From positions 1,864,045 to 1,905,301 of the forward strand of contig BFEA01000015.1 in assembly GCA_003427395.1 (NCBI GenBank): a DNA stretch of 41,257 bases. The letters run 5' to 3'. Shown here in pieces: positions 1 to 8,839 of this stretch. The notes under the pieces were generated by a model, which had not been told where the DNA came from, made no database searches, and saw only the letters and a program-made list of their open reading frames with translations. Source of the stretch: Chara braunii (taxonomy: Eukaryota > Streptophyta > Charophyceae > Charales > Characeae). Positions within the stretch are counted from its first letter, which is position 1; each line of letters opens with the position of its first letter. A program made the translations under genes and the position numbers.

Positions 1-1385
1 AGAAGTCGGGGGGGGAAAGGGGGAGCGAAACAGAGTGGCCACGCCCACACAACGACCACCGAAAACCACAACGCCCGCTTCCCCTCGTCCCCGACAACTA
101 TCACAACAGTCGGGCCGTCACTTCCCCGCCTCACTGGACGCTCCTCAGTTGGGAGGGGGATGACGAATGGGTACTGCAGCACAACGGCTGGCACCGGAGC
201 AGCAACGATGGAAGATCCCCCCTCCTGGACAGGGGCATGCAGTTGCTGTCGGTCTTGCATATGGTCGTCACGGACTGTCATGCGTCCAGCACAACGCGGT
301 ACAGGACACTTGATGTCTGCAGCATGGGGTGTGCAGTTGTTACCTCCTCCACGGATGAAAGCAGGGTGGACGGCACAGAACACCACTGAAGTCGGTCGGG
401 ACAGGGGCAGGGGTGCGTAGGAAAGACGTGGAATTGTGATGCGTGTACGTGTGTGTAGGCGTCGTCTCCTCACATCCACCATGGTAGACCACCGACCGCC
501 GATTGGAGCGCCTCTTGACATGCGTGTGGTGTGACACAATGGCTTGTGCACGTCGGCATGCCGACGTCCACGCCGTCGGACGGAGATGGAGGGCCCTGAT
601 GACGTGCATGGGGTGCGGAACCGTACATGGCAGCGCCTGGGAAGGGGATGCACGTGCGCACGCACGATGGTGGTAATGGGACGAACGACCGCCACATCTA
701 CTCCCTACGTCGGCCAGCTGTTCATCACAAGGTCGGGCAGCTTCATCACCCTCCTCATCAATGCCCGTCCATGTGAAAAACGTAAAATTTGAATTCAAAT
801 TTCAAATTCGAAAAGGAGGGACCCGCCCGTTCCATTTTGGCCCCATTGCCACTGAAAGGCAGGGCCCCTACTCCAACCGTGCGACGCTTCCCTCCACGAC
901 TGCCCGACCGGAGGAATGTCTGTGGGGGGCACGCATGGACATTACGCAGTCCAAAAACCGGAACAGACCTTGGAAAAGTGTGAGACAGCCCCCGAGGCCA
1001 GTCTTAGCTTTCGACACATTTTTGCGGCGAACTTTCCTCCCGACGGTCTTTTCCAGGACGCAAACGGAGTGAAAACGTCCAACTGCTACCTTCCACGCCA
1101 AAAAATGCGACCTGTGGGGTTCCGGAAGACGATCCTTGGAAAAAATTCGCCGCTTTCCAATGCATTATATGCAGGCTGTGGGGTCCCGGAAACACTTCCG
1201 CGGCAAAGTTTTTCCTTTCCGCATTCCTGTGGGGTCCCAGCCTTAGAGTAGTTCAGGGCAAACGTCACGAGCCACTACCATCTTCCCCCGAACAAAACAC
1301 ACCCTTATTTTGGTTGTACCTGGCTGGAAATATAGCTTGTATACATTCATTTTTAGGCTGCATTATGTTCAGGGGAAGACGGTAG
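1..1385. other. Non-coding stretch, no recognisable gene
   Basis: The open frames here are short, overlap on both strands and are rich in Arg, Cys, Pro and Thr, as expected from translated GC-rich non-coding DNA. I recognise no domain. Two small sequence features stand out: an 18 bp perfect palindrome at 785-802 (AAATTTGAATTCAAATTT), and a phrase close to CTGTGGGGTYCC that recurs at about 1112, 1177 and 1226 with diverged surroundings. The GC content falls after about 1300, where the repeated segments begin. Confidence 0.6.
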
Positions 1386-1612
1386 TAGAGGTGCCACCTT
1401 GAGCAGTGAGAGTGTGTCAAGTGGCAGTGGGAACGCGACTGGTAGGGAGGAAAGAGAGAACCGGGGTTAGGTCTCACTTACACGGATTAAGGGATATTGA
1501 TCGTCGATAGCAAAGATCAACGGCCAGAATCTCTTAATCCGTGCAAGTGGGACCTTGCCCCCGGTGAAGAGTAAACTTGAGGTGTATCCATTGGGTGTGT
1601 GGTGGGAAACCA
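1386..1612 (+). repeat. Upstream arm of a diverged direct duplication (carries a MITE)
   Basis: The sequence from TAGAGGTGCCACCTTGA at 1386 to the GGGAAACC phrase near 1608 is repeated at 1926-2054 with scattered substitutions. Shared landmarks, in the same order, are GAGGTGCCACCTTGA, GGCAGTGGGAAC, AAAGAGAGAAC, AAACTTGAG and GTATCCATTGGGTG. This copy is about 100 bp longer because a palindromic element (1463-1562) sits between the AAAGAGAGAAC and GGTGAA landmarks. It is therefore the filled site and the downstream arm is the related empty site. Confidence 0.75.
1463..1562 (+). mobile_element. ~100 bp MITE-like inverted-repeat element, copy 1
   Basis: The left end, GGGGTTAGGTCTCACTTAC, is the inverse of the right end, GCAAGTGGGACCTTGCCCC, allowing a few mismatches. 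The inverted repeat continues inward (ACGGATTAAG against CTTAATCCGT), so most of the element can fold on itself. It carries no coding capacity. The whole unit is present again, in opposite orientation, at 1669-1771. Comparison with the empty site near 2005 shows a clean insertion, but the G/C runs at both ends prevent me from fixing the target-site duplication length. Confidence 0.75.
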
Positions 1613-1668
1613 GTCTAGGCAGCTCAGGCTCTTTAGAGTGCTTTAGGCAGTCAGGATGAGAAGCTTGC

Positions 1669-1771
1669 GGGGGGCAAGGTCCCACTTGCGCAAATGAGGA
1701 GATTTTGGTCGTTGATCTTTGCAATTCTACGGTTAGCATCTCTTAATTCGTGCAAGTGGGACCTTGCCCCC
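1669..1771 (-). mobile_element. ~100 bp MITE-like inverted-repeat element, copy 2
   Basis: This unit is bounded by GGGGGGCAAGGTCCCACTTG on the left and CAAGTGGGACCTTGCCCCC on the right, a terminal inverted repeat of about 20 bp. Its reverse complement aligns along its length with the element at 1463-1562, sharing the internal GCAAAGATCAACG. The two copies therefore belong to one non-autonomous family and lie ~100 bp apart in opposite orientation. No open frame is present, so mobilisation would need a transposase supplied elsewhere. I cannot assign the superfamily. Confidence 0.75.
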
Positions 1772-1925
1772 GAATAGAATTGAGGGAATCATTGTGGGTG
1801 AGGTATGTAGTTGGTATGTAGTTGATAGGTCTGTAGTTGTTCTGTGAACGCTCTTGCCCAAATTCACCAACAAAAGAGGGAAGTAAAGTTAGCATAGAGC
1901 AGAGTGAGGTCCATGGAACTACTAT

Positions 1926-2054
1926 TAGAGGTGCCACCTTGAACAGTGGGAGTGTGACCAGGGGCAGTGGGAACTCTACTGGCCAGAAAGAAAGAGAGAA
2001 CAGGTGAAAAACAAACTTGAGATGTATCCATTGGGTGCGTGGTGAGAAACCCGT
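1926..2054 (+). repeat. Downstream arm of the duplication (empty site)
   Basis: This is the counterpart of 1386-1612 without the palindromic element. At the homologous point it reads AAAGAGAGAACAGGTGAAAAAC without interruption, where the other arm has the 100 bp element between AGAACC and GGTGAAGAG. The copies differ at many positions, so the duplication is old. The insertion happened in one arm after the duplication, or was lost from the other. Confidence 0.7.
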
Positions 2055-2326
2055 GTTTCAGACAGTGAGAGATGAAGGGACCACTCTGCTCCTAGGGTCT
2101 ATGGTAGTAGATTGGGTTGGTAGTGGTTAGTGTGTCTGGCATTACTTCGTTTGCGAACTCATTTTATTTTGCTAGTTTAGAATAAGTTAAAACGGTTGAT
2201 GCTGTCAGGATAACTCTGGGTTGAATTGTGAGGTCCCCGGCCTCGTCAATTGAATTTCGAAATATATGAGTTCCTTTAAAAAAAAAAAAAAAAAAAAGCA
2301 GCCAAACCAAGAATGGTACACCGATG
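2055..2326. other. AT-rich spacer with 21-nt poly-A tract
   Basis: No gene is visible. A run of A at 2278-2298 follows GAGTTCCTTT and precedes the cluster of foldback elements. Such tracts often mark the 3' end of a retroposon, but I see no recognisable LINE or SINE body upstream, so this could equally be a simple repeat. Confidence 0.4.
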
Positions 2327-2450
2327 AAGGGCCTCGCCGCACTACTCTAGACTCTAGAAATATTTTGAGACTTCGACTAGCATTGTCAGAGAGTCGAGAC
2401 TCTCAAAATACACGCCTTTGCTGGACTTACTCCAGAACCTGTGACACTAG
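2327..2450 (+). repeat. Foldback segment starting with the shared GGGCCTCGC motif
   Basis: It opens with GGGCCTCGCCGCACTACTC, a variant of the terminal motif shared by the small elements of this window. It contains an imperfect hairpin with arms at 2361-2378 (TATTTTGAGACTTCGACT) and 2392-2410 (AGTCGAGACTCTCAAAATA). It looks like the left part of a small inverted-repeat element whose right end I cannot define. Confidence 0.45.
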
Positions 2451-2451
2451 G

Positions 2452-2963
2452 GGTCTCGCTCCACTACTTTAGAAACCGGCCATTTCTTGAGCGATGCACC
2501 GCTCCACTTACTCTAAACGCCAGGTCTGGAATTCGGGTTCTTGAGCTGTCAGTATCTACTCACGAAAATGACAAGAATCTGTCGTCGCTCCACTACCTCA
2601 TGAAACACACTCACGAAAATGCATTTCTTGAGTTGTCAGAAACCTCCTCTCCTGTGGCACTCTAGACGATTCGAGAGCTCCCGCCTGCTCCCGCCTTCAG
2701 CGACAAGAATTCCAAGGGAGGCATCAAGGACCTTCAAAAGTTGAGCATTTTTTTGGAGTGCACCTGGAGTCTGGGCGGACAACAACGTGCTGGCCGTGTC
2801 GTGTAGCTCTCTCAAAGAGCAGTCTGACATCCGAGAGGCCTTCTTGAGTTTAACCTTCTGGAGAAAGTGGAACGATGTTCTCTTTTTCAGTCGTTTCTAG
2901 AGTCTGACAGCTCTAGACCCACTCTCGAAAATCTTCGAGAGTCGAGAGTAGTGGAGCGAGACC
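2452..2963. mobile_element. ~510 bp element with perfect 17 bp terminal inverted repeats
   Basis: The left end GGTCTCGCTCCACTACT (2452-2468) and the right end AGTAGTGGAGCGAGACC (2947-2963) are perfect inverse copies. Inside are further CGCTCCAC copies (about 2510 and 2585) and inverted pieces such as CTCTCGAAAATCTTCGAGAG near the right end, suggesting nested or decayed smaller elements. No coding frame is credible. The same terminal motif closes other elements at 4038-4092, 27261-27497 and 31386-31596. Confidence 0.6.
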
Positions 2964-3319
2964 GTCGATGAACTATCGAAACCCTGGGCGTCGTCCTACT
3001 CGACAGAAGAGTTGCACCACTGCGCTACGGGACAAAGTCTGGCCGCCGGGACAGGAGGTCCACTCTCGAAAAACGAGCCTGTCGGCGGGCAACTCCCGAG
3101 GACGCTTGCAAATTCGGTATTTGCAGGCTGGAGACTCTCGACGTTTCGAGAGTGGCGTTGTAGCATGGCTTCTGACAACTCTTGATTGGGTTTCAAGAGT
3201 TTTCCGATCGAGAGTAAGTGCAACGAAGACCCACTCTTAAAACTTCGAGAGTCTAGAGTAGTGCAGCGAGGCCCGAAATGAACTGTTGATATGCCTTTCA
3301 CTACCTGCCTGCCATTACT
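2964..3319. other. Inter-element spacer with inverted GAGAGT/ACTCTC pieces
   Basis: This non-coding stretch contains many short CTCTCGA and TCGAGAGT phrases in both orientations. It ends with a decayed end motif, GAGTCTAGAGTAGTGCAGCG, at about 3249. It is probably the remains of another foldback element. The phrase GAACTGTTGATATG, near 3280, recurs in a close form (GAAACTGTTGATATG) near 3544 on the far side of the next element. Confidence 0.4.
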
Positions 3320-3494
3320 CCTAAGGGTCTCCCCACACCACTGTCGAAGCAAGAAAAGACCAAATGCATCTTCCTCAGAAAGAGGTAAGATGCATCCTTT
3401 GCTATTTATAGTAATGGATGCATTTTGCCACTTTTTGCATGAAGATGCACTCGTTCTTTTTTCGTTTCGACAGTGGTGTGGCGAGGCCCTAAGG
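3320..3494. mobile_element. Foldback element family B, copy 1 (~175 bp)
   Basis: The left half (AGGGTCTCCCCACACCACTG, then TCGAAGCAAGAAAAGAC and GATGCATCTTCC-type sequence) is the inverse of the right half (GAAGATGCACTCGTTC, TTTCGTTTCGACAGTGGTG, TGGCGAGGCCCT). The arms are about 50 bp around a short centre containing TGCTATTTATAGTAATGGAT. A diverged second copy with the same centre and right arm lies at 29673-29839. There is no coding capacity. The outermost bases again resemble the shared GGGCCTCGC motif. Confidence 0.7.
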
Positions 3495-3614
3495 CTAGAA
3501 AGGGGACTCCGACAAGCATAGGTGCCTCACAAACCTGGAGGGAAACTGTTGATATGGGGAGCCTCGCTCCACTAATCCTCCTGAAGTTTCAAGAGTAACA
3601 CCTGGCTCCACATT
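3495..3614. other. Spacer with a CCTCGCTCCACTA motif
   Basis: A short stretch between two foldback elements. It holds a further copy of the shared end motif (GAGCCTCGCTCCACTAATCC at about 3560). I see no partner for it nearby and no gene. Confidence 0.35.
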
Positions 3615-3724
3615 GGACCTCGCTACACTATTCTCGAAATGTGCAAAACGAGAGTGAATCTTCCGCTAGAATATGGAAAGATACACGACCATGTTTTTTT
3701 TCTTTTGTGCATGTCAGTGAGGCT
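3615..3724. mobile_element. Foldback element family A, copy 1 (~110 bp)
   Basis: It begins GGACCTCGCTACACTATTCT and ends TTTTGTGCATGTCAGTGAGG. The internal phrases AAATGTGCAAAACGAG, TCTTCCGCTAGAATATGG and AAAGATACAC plus a T-rich run and CTTTTGTGCATGT recur, in the same order or inverted, at 27261-27497, 29335-29443 and 31386-31596. The ends are more decayed than in those copies. It has no open frame. Confidence 0.6.
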
Positions 3725-4037
3725 CTTACTCTAGACTGGAGCTCATGACAACACCCTTCAAGAGCTGTCAGAAAGCGCTCTCGAAGGGCACTCTCTATTT
3801 GTATAGAGTTCACATCTTGCAACGCTCAGGTTTTCTAGCGTCCTCCCTCCTACCCCCGCTCTGGCCTCTTTTTGCGCGAGCGTGTGTTATCTAGCGTTGT
3901 AGAAGAGCTGTCATGTAGCGCTGAGAAATTTGTGGGTGCTTCTATAGTTCTCGAGTCTGGAGTAAGTAGAGCAATGCTTCTTTTTTCAAGAGTTTTAGAC
4001 CTCTGACAACTCTAGAAGCACTCATGGATTTTTTCAT
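3725..4037. other. Decayed inverted-repeat debris, no gene
   Basis: The stretch contains recurring CTCTAGA, GAGCTGTCA and ACAACTCTAGA phrases in both orientations, similar to the arms of the neighbouring elements. It has no clear boundaries and no protein-like frame. Confidence 0.35.
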
Positions 4038-4092
4038 GAGTCTAGTGTAGTGGAGCGAGACCCATGGGGTCTTGCTCCACTACACTAGACTC
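4038..4092. repeat. Head-to-head palindrome of two element ends (26 bp arms, 3 bp centre)
   Basis: The left arm at 4038-4063 ends in GTAGTGGAGCGAGACCC and the right arm at 4067-4092 begins GGGTCTTGCTCCACTAC. The 26 bp arms differ at one position and are separated by ATG. Each arm is the shared terminal motif followed by ACTAGACTC. The arrangement looks like two elements abutting end to end, or one inserted exactly at the end of another. Confidence 0.75.
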
Positions 4093-4223
4093 TAGAAAAT
4101 AGTCTAGAGTCCATCTAGAGTTGCCGGACTCTAGAAAACAGCGAAAAAGTAGGCTTCGCTCCACTTAGGGCCTACTCACACTAGGGACTTTCATGGCAAA
4201 ATAGCTAAAATTTGATGGTTGCT

Positions 4224-4774
4224 ACTCACACTAAGGCCTTTTCTGACAATATAGCTAAAATTTGATGATTGGGCCAATCGTATGAGGCAGGGAAAATTCG
4301 ATACGAACTTTGTTGAAAAAAAAAAAGTTAGGATTTGGGCATCACGCTGTGCGACTGTGCGAGGCACCATTTTGCCAATCAGTGGCATAGCATAACAGCA
4401 AAATCTGCGGATTTTGCTTTTTCGATTTTGCTGAAACGTCACCCCGCCTGTCACATACCGGCACCAAATCACAAAAGACACGAGCCGGACTTTCTGGAAA
4501 TTGCGAAAACGGTGCCTCACGTGGTCACACAGCGCGAGTCTCAAATCCTTCAACTTTTTATTTTTCAGTAAAGTTCGCATAATTTCCTTTCACAAACTCT
4601 CGAACTAAAAAAAAAAAATGCTACCACCTCCTGAGGTGGTAGCAAAATGCCCTACCCCACGGCCCGCCAAGTCGTTGACATTTGATACCCCATTTGCTGT
4701 TTTTGCCATGTGCCCTGCCTCGTGCGACTGGCCCAACCATCAAATTTTAGCTATTTAGGCCCTTACACTAAAAG
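4224..4774. mobile_element. ~550 bp TIR element with a second inverted repeat inside
   Basis: The arms at 4252-4292 and 4713-4753 are inverted copies of 41 bp with four mismatches, with core TAGCTAAAATTTGATG. Between them is a second, independent inverted repeat (4327-4376 against 4503-4554, containing GCGAGGCACCATTTTG and GCGAAAACGGTGCCTCAC) and an 11 bp-arm hairpin at 4620-4643 (GCTACCACCTC, CT, GAGGTGGTAGC). The left terminus is also tandemly duplicated with a 50 bp offset (ACTCACACTA at 4174 and 4224). I find no coding frame. Confidence 0.65.
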
Positions 4775-4827
4775 ACAATACTCTCAACAGACTCAAAAAG
4801 TAGTGTCTTGTGTAGTGGAGCGAGGTA

Positions 4828-6232
4828 TGTGACGAACTGTTTTTTGCAACCGCGCGATTCTTTGCGCAAAACTACTTTGGAGATTGAATCGGGAGGGTCC
4901 ACTGGATTACATGGGTGCTCTTGCTTTTCTTGTTTTTCGGAATCGAGGTCGGGGTAATCTTGTGACAGTTGGTAGCTGATCGCGCCTTAATGACCGCGAA
5001 AGATAACTTTTGCCATAGCTTCTTTCTTATTCTGCTGTGGGAAATGAGAGTTTTTGGCGCGATCGTCGCACGGGAAAATCTTTTTGAATTTTCAACTGAT
5101 GTCGCGCCCCCGTGGACTCTCGAAATTTACTTCGTTTGAAATTTGATTTTGCAATTAGGATTAGGATTAAGAATTTAGGCGCATGTTAATTCTTGTTGCA
5201 CGATGCTTTTTGCTTGTGCACGCCTTGCCGCGTCAGGATCTGTGTTCTAACTTTTTCGCGCCTTAACCCTTCTGTGTAACTGTATCTTTTGTTTTGACGG
5301 GCATAATTGTAACTGTAATCCTATCGTTCTTTATATCTTTTATGACGTCTTTGTACGCGCGTAGTTCTTCCTTTGTCTCATTGGCTCGAACGCTTGCATG
5401 ACCGGATCAATGTGTGTTGTGAGGCTACGTCCCCCACGCCATGGCCTGACCGTGCAGATGTAGGCACTTCCTTCCACCTCCTTCTTTTCATCTCAGACAC
5501 GACCCCGAGTCTCTCGCGCAAGCGTACATGCTATAAGTTTCCCAAGCGAGATTAACTCGCTCTCTAAGAATTTTGGGAGTTAGCGCGGTCGAGAGGATCG
5601 ACTAACGAGCAAGAGTTGGAAGGTGAGTGAAGAGATGGGCGATCCGACGAGCTGGTGTTGGGCATGCGGGGTTGACGTGGGGCCACGACGGACTGTGGCG
5701 CACGGGCGAACCTGACTTGCATGCTCGGATCAAGAGAGAGAGAGAAAAAGAGACGAGAGGTGTGTGGTAAGGTTCTTCTTCTACTCCCCTGAAGTAATTT
5801 TTGTTCTTCTCCTATTCTTCAAAATAATTTTGATATACGGCGCAAGCTGCCCTTGTCCTCTTTGGATCGGCATCTCGGATTTATTTATTTTTCCTTTGTT
5901 TTCTCCCATAGATTGATGTGTGGATGTCTTCCCCCAATCCCCTTCTCTGTCTTTTTTAATCGGCAAATCTGATTGATTGGTTACCGAGGATCGAACCTTG
6001 TGATCTCGGGGCTGATTGACCAAAGAATTGTTGCATAAAGATCCTCGATTCCTCCTGTTGTATGTAAGCGAGATGCATGGATGCTAGGTGCGATTTTGTC
6101 TGTGTATAAATTAGATATGCATGCTAGACGATTCGATGTCCATCTCACTATAGGACGATCCACCTCGCAAACCGCTGACTTTCACCCATCTGATCGAAGA
6201 ACAGGTCCCGTGCACGCACGTGTAGACTCGAA
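4828..6232 (+). repeat. 5' LTR-like direct repeat of the plus-strand Ty3/gypsy element
   Basis: From TGTGACGAACTG onward this ~1.4 kb repeat is matched by 15308-16818 in the same orientation, with pol coding sequence lying between them in the same direction. Over the first 60 bases the two copies differ at 9 positions. Similarity starts sharply at TGTGAC in both, a plausible TG start for an LTR. It ends together at about GTAGACTCGAAC, after which the sequences diverge. No recognisable primer binding site follows. The bases just before it (GTAGTGGAGCGAGGTA) are a copy of the foldback end motif, so the element may have landed in one. The divergence implies an old element. Confidence 0.7.
6105..6110 (+). 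promoter_or_regulatory. Candidate LTR TATA box (TATAAA)
   Basis: TGTGTATAAATTAGATATGC lies ~125 bp before the end of the 5' repeat and is conserved at 16690-16695 in the 3' repeat, although surrounding positions differ. LTR promoters often use a TATA box, so this is a reasonable but unproven candidate. Confidence 0.3.
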
Positions 6233-6334
6233 CAAGATGGTCGCTATCTACACGCGTGTCTGCGAAATCTGAACCCGACTAATTTCTCGGATGTTTGAAT
6301 GCCTGCTCATCCTATAGTATGAATTTCAAAACCC

Positions 6335-6780
6335 CTTTTCGTGTCATTGACTGCGGGTGTTTAAGAGATTGGGAATTCCGTGAATACTGGGAACACTTCT
6401 GTTTTGTTGCACGACCCAGTGCGGCACCTCCGAAATTTCCCTACCTGACGGGGAACGAATGTATTTGCGAGTGGGAACTCGATCAGGCCTTCGGGCGTAT
6501 CCCCCATCTCCCCCGCTACTCTAGCCCATATACGTGTCACGTCGTGACGGAACCCGGAATCATCATCCTGGGGAGTGTTTGCAGGACCACGAGTATCGAG
6601 CCTCCGGCTTCATCCAACGAACCCGCCAGGAGGAGGAACGATGGGCACACGACCTTCTGTTGAGGCCGACAGCATTAGACTCCGAGATCTGTGACGTTCA
6701 GTGTCGGCAGGTGATCAGCCAGCGAGATAGCCATGGCGTCATGATGGTCCACCAGATACGAGTCCGACCCAGATGACGAA
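6335..6780 (+). pseudogene. Leader ORF between LTR and Gag, disrupted
   Basis: One frame gives a protein-like stretch from about 6345 to 6545 (VIDCGCLRDWEFREYW, then FPYLTGNECICEWELD), and a shifted frame continues (EYRASGFIQRTRQEEERWAH) to about 6774. I do not recognise the family. What argues for a real former coding region is a diverged match at 33841-34140: F-P-Y, then a short gap, C-E-W-(D/E)-(I/L), then A-x-x-(K/R)-I. Both copies are followed ~350-400 bp later by TTTTGGCACACCCC or CTTGGCACACCCC. It lies upstream of Gag on the same strand and may be a lineage-specific leader protein or the lost N-terminal part of Gag. Confidence 0.4.
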
Positions 6781-7246
6781 GCCAACGGAAGCGGTAGCCC
6801 CACTCCCCGAAGCATAAAAGAGGACTCCGATCCGCACCTACCCTCTTGCATTCGCATCCCTGAAACTTATCACTGGAGATCCCAGTTCAGACCTAGGACT
6901 CCACCCCCACTTTCCTAAAATCCTTGGCACACCCCCTTTCGCACTTCCAGACCCACTCCAACTCCGATCAGGAAGTCGCGGTGGGCGTGAGGTTGGTATC
7001 GGAGTTGACACGTGGCAGGCCCAGAGATTGTCAGTCAGATGGGATATAAGGGACGATCTGGCGAACTGAGGGCGTCCTAGGCAGAGGAACGCGCCACGAC
7101 GCGACCCTATAATAACCTGAAGTAGATCGGCAGGTCGATAGACCGCAAATGCCAACCCGACACCAGATGCTGGTGGGGCCCCAGCCCCTCGAGCATGCGC
7201 ACCAACGACCCCGCCTGATCTATATCTCTTTGACCCCGCACATCAT

Positions 7247-8245
7247 TTGGTCGGAGCATGGCTAGCCACATTGCGTGCACAACAATACGACAATGACGAG
7301 GCCATGATCAACATCCCCGCCAGGCTGGAAGGGGATGTGCACCATTGGTTTACCACTTACGTCTGGGTAGATCTCCCGACCTTTGAAAGGGAGTTCTTAA
7401 GCCGATTTGATTACATTCTCCCCGAACATGCCTTCTTCATGATTAAAGATCAAGTCCAAAAGCCCCTCGAATCTGTCACTGAATACCGCAATAGGTTCTA
7501 TAGGTTGTTTGTTAAGTCAGAACGAGGCGAGGAGGTCGGGAGAAATTTGTTCATCGATGGGCTTCGGAGTCGTGCAATGAGGGTGAAATTGCAAAAGCAG
7601 TTCTCCCCAATCAACCACACCATGCAACAGATTATGGATGCTGTAGAAGAAATTGAGAAAATGTTTGTCGCTAGCTTCTTAGAAGGGGAGGACCAAGCCA
7701 AGGAAGGGGACTCTTCGGAATTGGTTAGGGCGAAGGCTGAATTAGCTGCGCTCCAAAACAAATTTGAAAACATGGCCTTCGTCTCCGGCCCCGTCACTTA
7801 CCTAGAACATGTTGTAGCTAAGAGATCGATACCAGACACAACCACGAGACTGCTTGTGATGGTCACACCTACGCCTCCCCCAGATCCTCCCGTGAAACCC
7901 AGTGAGTCAAACGTCGTACTGGAGTTAACTCGAACACTAGTTTGCCTGATGCAAGAAAGCAAGAAAGAGCAGCGTGAGCATAATGCGTGGATAGAATCCT
8001 TGATGAGATCGATGTGTCCTATTGTCGTCCGAGCTGCGCCCATAACGCAAGCAGCAGCCCCCGCTCAGGCTATGGGCGGTGCGACAACTAATCTAGGCGT
8101 CTGTTACACGTGTCACCAACCCGGCCACCTAGCCTGGGACTTCCCCAACCAACCGACGCAAGTCCGGGTAGGTGCCTCCCCCGTGGCAGCAGCACCAGTG
8201 GCCAACGGACCAGGAAGAATGGGCACGATGGTCGAGGAGACATAA
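7247..8245 (+). pseudogene. Gag (capsid plus zinc knuckle) of Ty3/gypsy element
   Basis: The frame is open from 7142, just after a TAG, but has no good ATG at its start; 7247 is a TTG. The protein has the Retrotrans_gag arrangement: ARLEGDVHHWFTTYV at about residues 27-41, then FEREFLSRF, VTEYRNRFYRLF and LFIDGLRSRAM. Near residues 287-300 is a nucleic-acid-binding knuckle, CYTCHQPGHLAWDF, whose last Cys of C-x2-C-x4-H-x4-C is Phe. Family role: Gag builds the virus-like particle and binds element RNA. A TAA ends it at 8243, yet the following pre-protease region continues in the same frame. The missing start and broken knuckle indicate a dead copy. Confidence 0.7.
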
Positions 8246-8257
8246 GGGGGGGGGAGT

Positions 8258-8806
8258 GTGATAGTTACCACCGAGGAAGCTGCGAAACTTATCTCGCTTG
8301 ATCAATACATCTCGTTGGGCTACCCAGGATTGGGAATGATCGAAACCATCCGCCCAGTGAACAAGCAATGGGGAATAGCGGAATGGAGACCGTCCCTCAG
8401 AGAAACGGAATCGGGTNACCCAGGATTGGGAATGATCGAAACCATCCGCCCAGTGAACAAGCAATGGGGAATAGCGGAATGGAGACCGTCCCTCAGAGAA
8501 ACGGAATCGGGTGGCCCTGCCTTCGTTACGGGAGAAATTGATGCCTTGAACATCGTCCGAGCCATGGATCATCGAATCCCCTTGCCCATTGGACACCTAT
8601 TGTCCATATCAGAACAGGCAAATGAACGAATGTTGCAGCATTGCAAGGCGAACCGGAAACGGTTTGCTCTTGCTAAGCAAGCAGCTATCAAAGGGAAATC
8701 CCCCGCCTGTAAAGACAAGCCCAATGCCCCCAGCACCTCGGACCCGATACGGTTAGGACTCATCCAAAAAGACAATAATTTTCTGCGCATTAAGGCCATT
8801 CCATGA
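8258..8806 (+). pseudogene. Pre-protease segment of Gag-Pol
   Basis: It continues Gag's frame after the TAA at 8243 and runs to a TGA at 8804. A motif near its end, IPLPIGHLLSISEQANERM, resembles the region that precedes the retropepsin in some Ty3/gypsy polyproteins; that is family recollection. The minus-strand relative has Trp where this copy has the TGA (IP-stop-KFAEC here, VLWRSAKC there), so the stop looks like a TGG-to-TGA change. The frame contains an exact 95 bp tandem duplication (8322-8512) around a single N, discussed separately. With one repeat unit removed the segment would be about 150 residues. Confidence 0.55.
8322..8512 (+). repeat. Perfect 95 bp tandem duplication joined by one N
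   Basis: Bases 8322-8416 and 8418-8512 are identical (both start ACCCAGGATTGGG and end GGAATCGGGT), with a single N at 8417. In a region this decayed, two perfect copies flanking an N look like an unresolved contig overlap and not biology. The 96-base period keeps the reading frame. Confidence 0.85.
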
Positions 8807-8839
8807 AAATTCGCGGAATGTGACATATAAGTTTGGGGA

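Noticed and set aside
340-798. A 152-residue minus-strand open frame
   Set aside because: Overlaps several other frames on both strands, is rich in His, Arg, Cys and Thr from GC-rich DNA, and shows no domain or conserved copy.
4620-4643. Hairpin GCTACCACCTC/GAGGTGGTAGC as a transcription terminator
   Set aside because: There is no associated gene, and it sits inside a nested inverted-repeat element in a eukaryotic context.
2327-4826. CRISPR-like array from repeated GCTCCACTAC words
   Set aside because: Spacing is irregular, the words occur in both orientations, and the intervening sequences form inverted repeats; this is plant-type mobile DNA.
8243-8262. Polypurine-like AAGGGGGGGGGAG followed by TGTGATAG, resembling a PPT plus LTR start
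   Set aside because: It lies between Gag and protease, the reading frame continues beyond it, and the following sequence does not match the LTR-like repeats.
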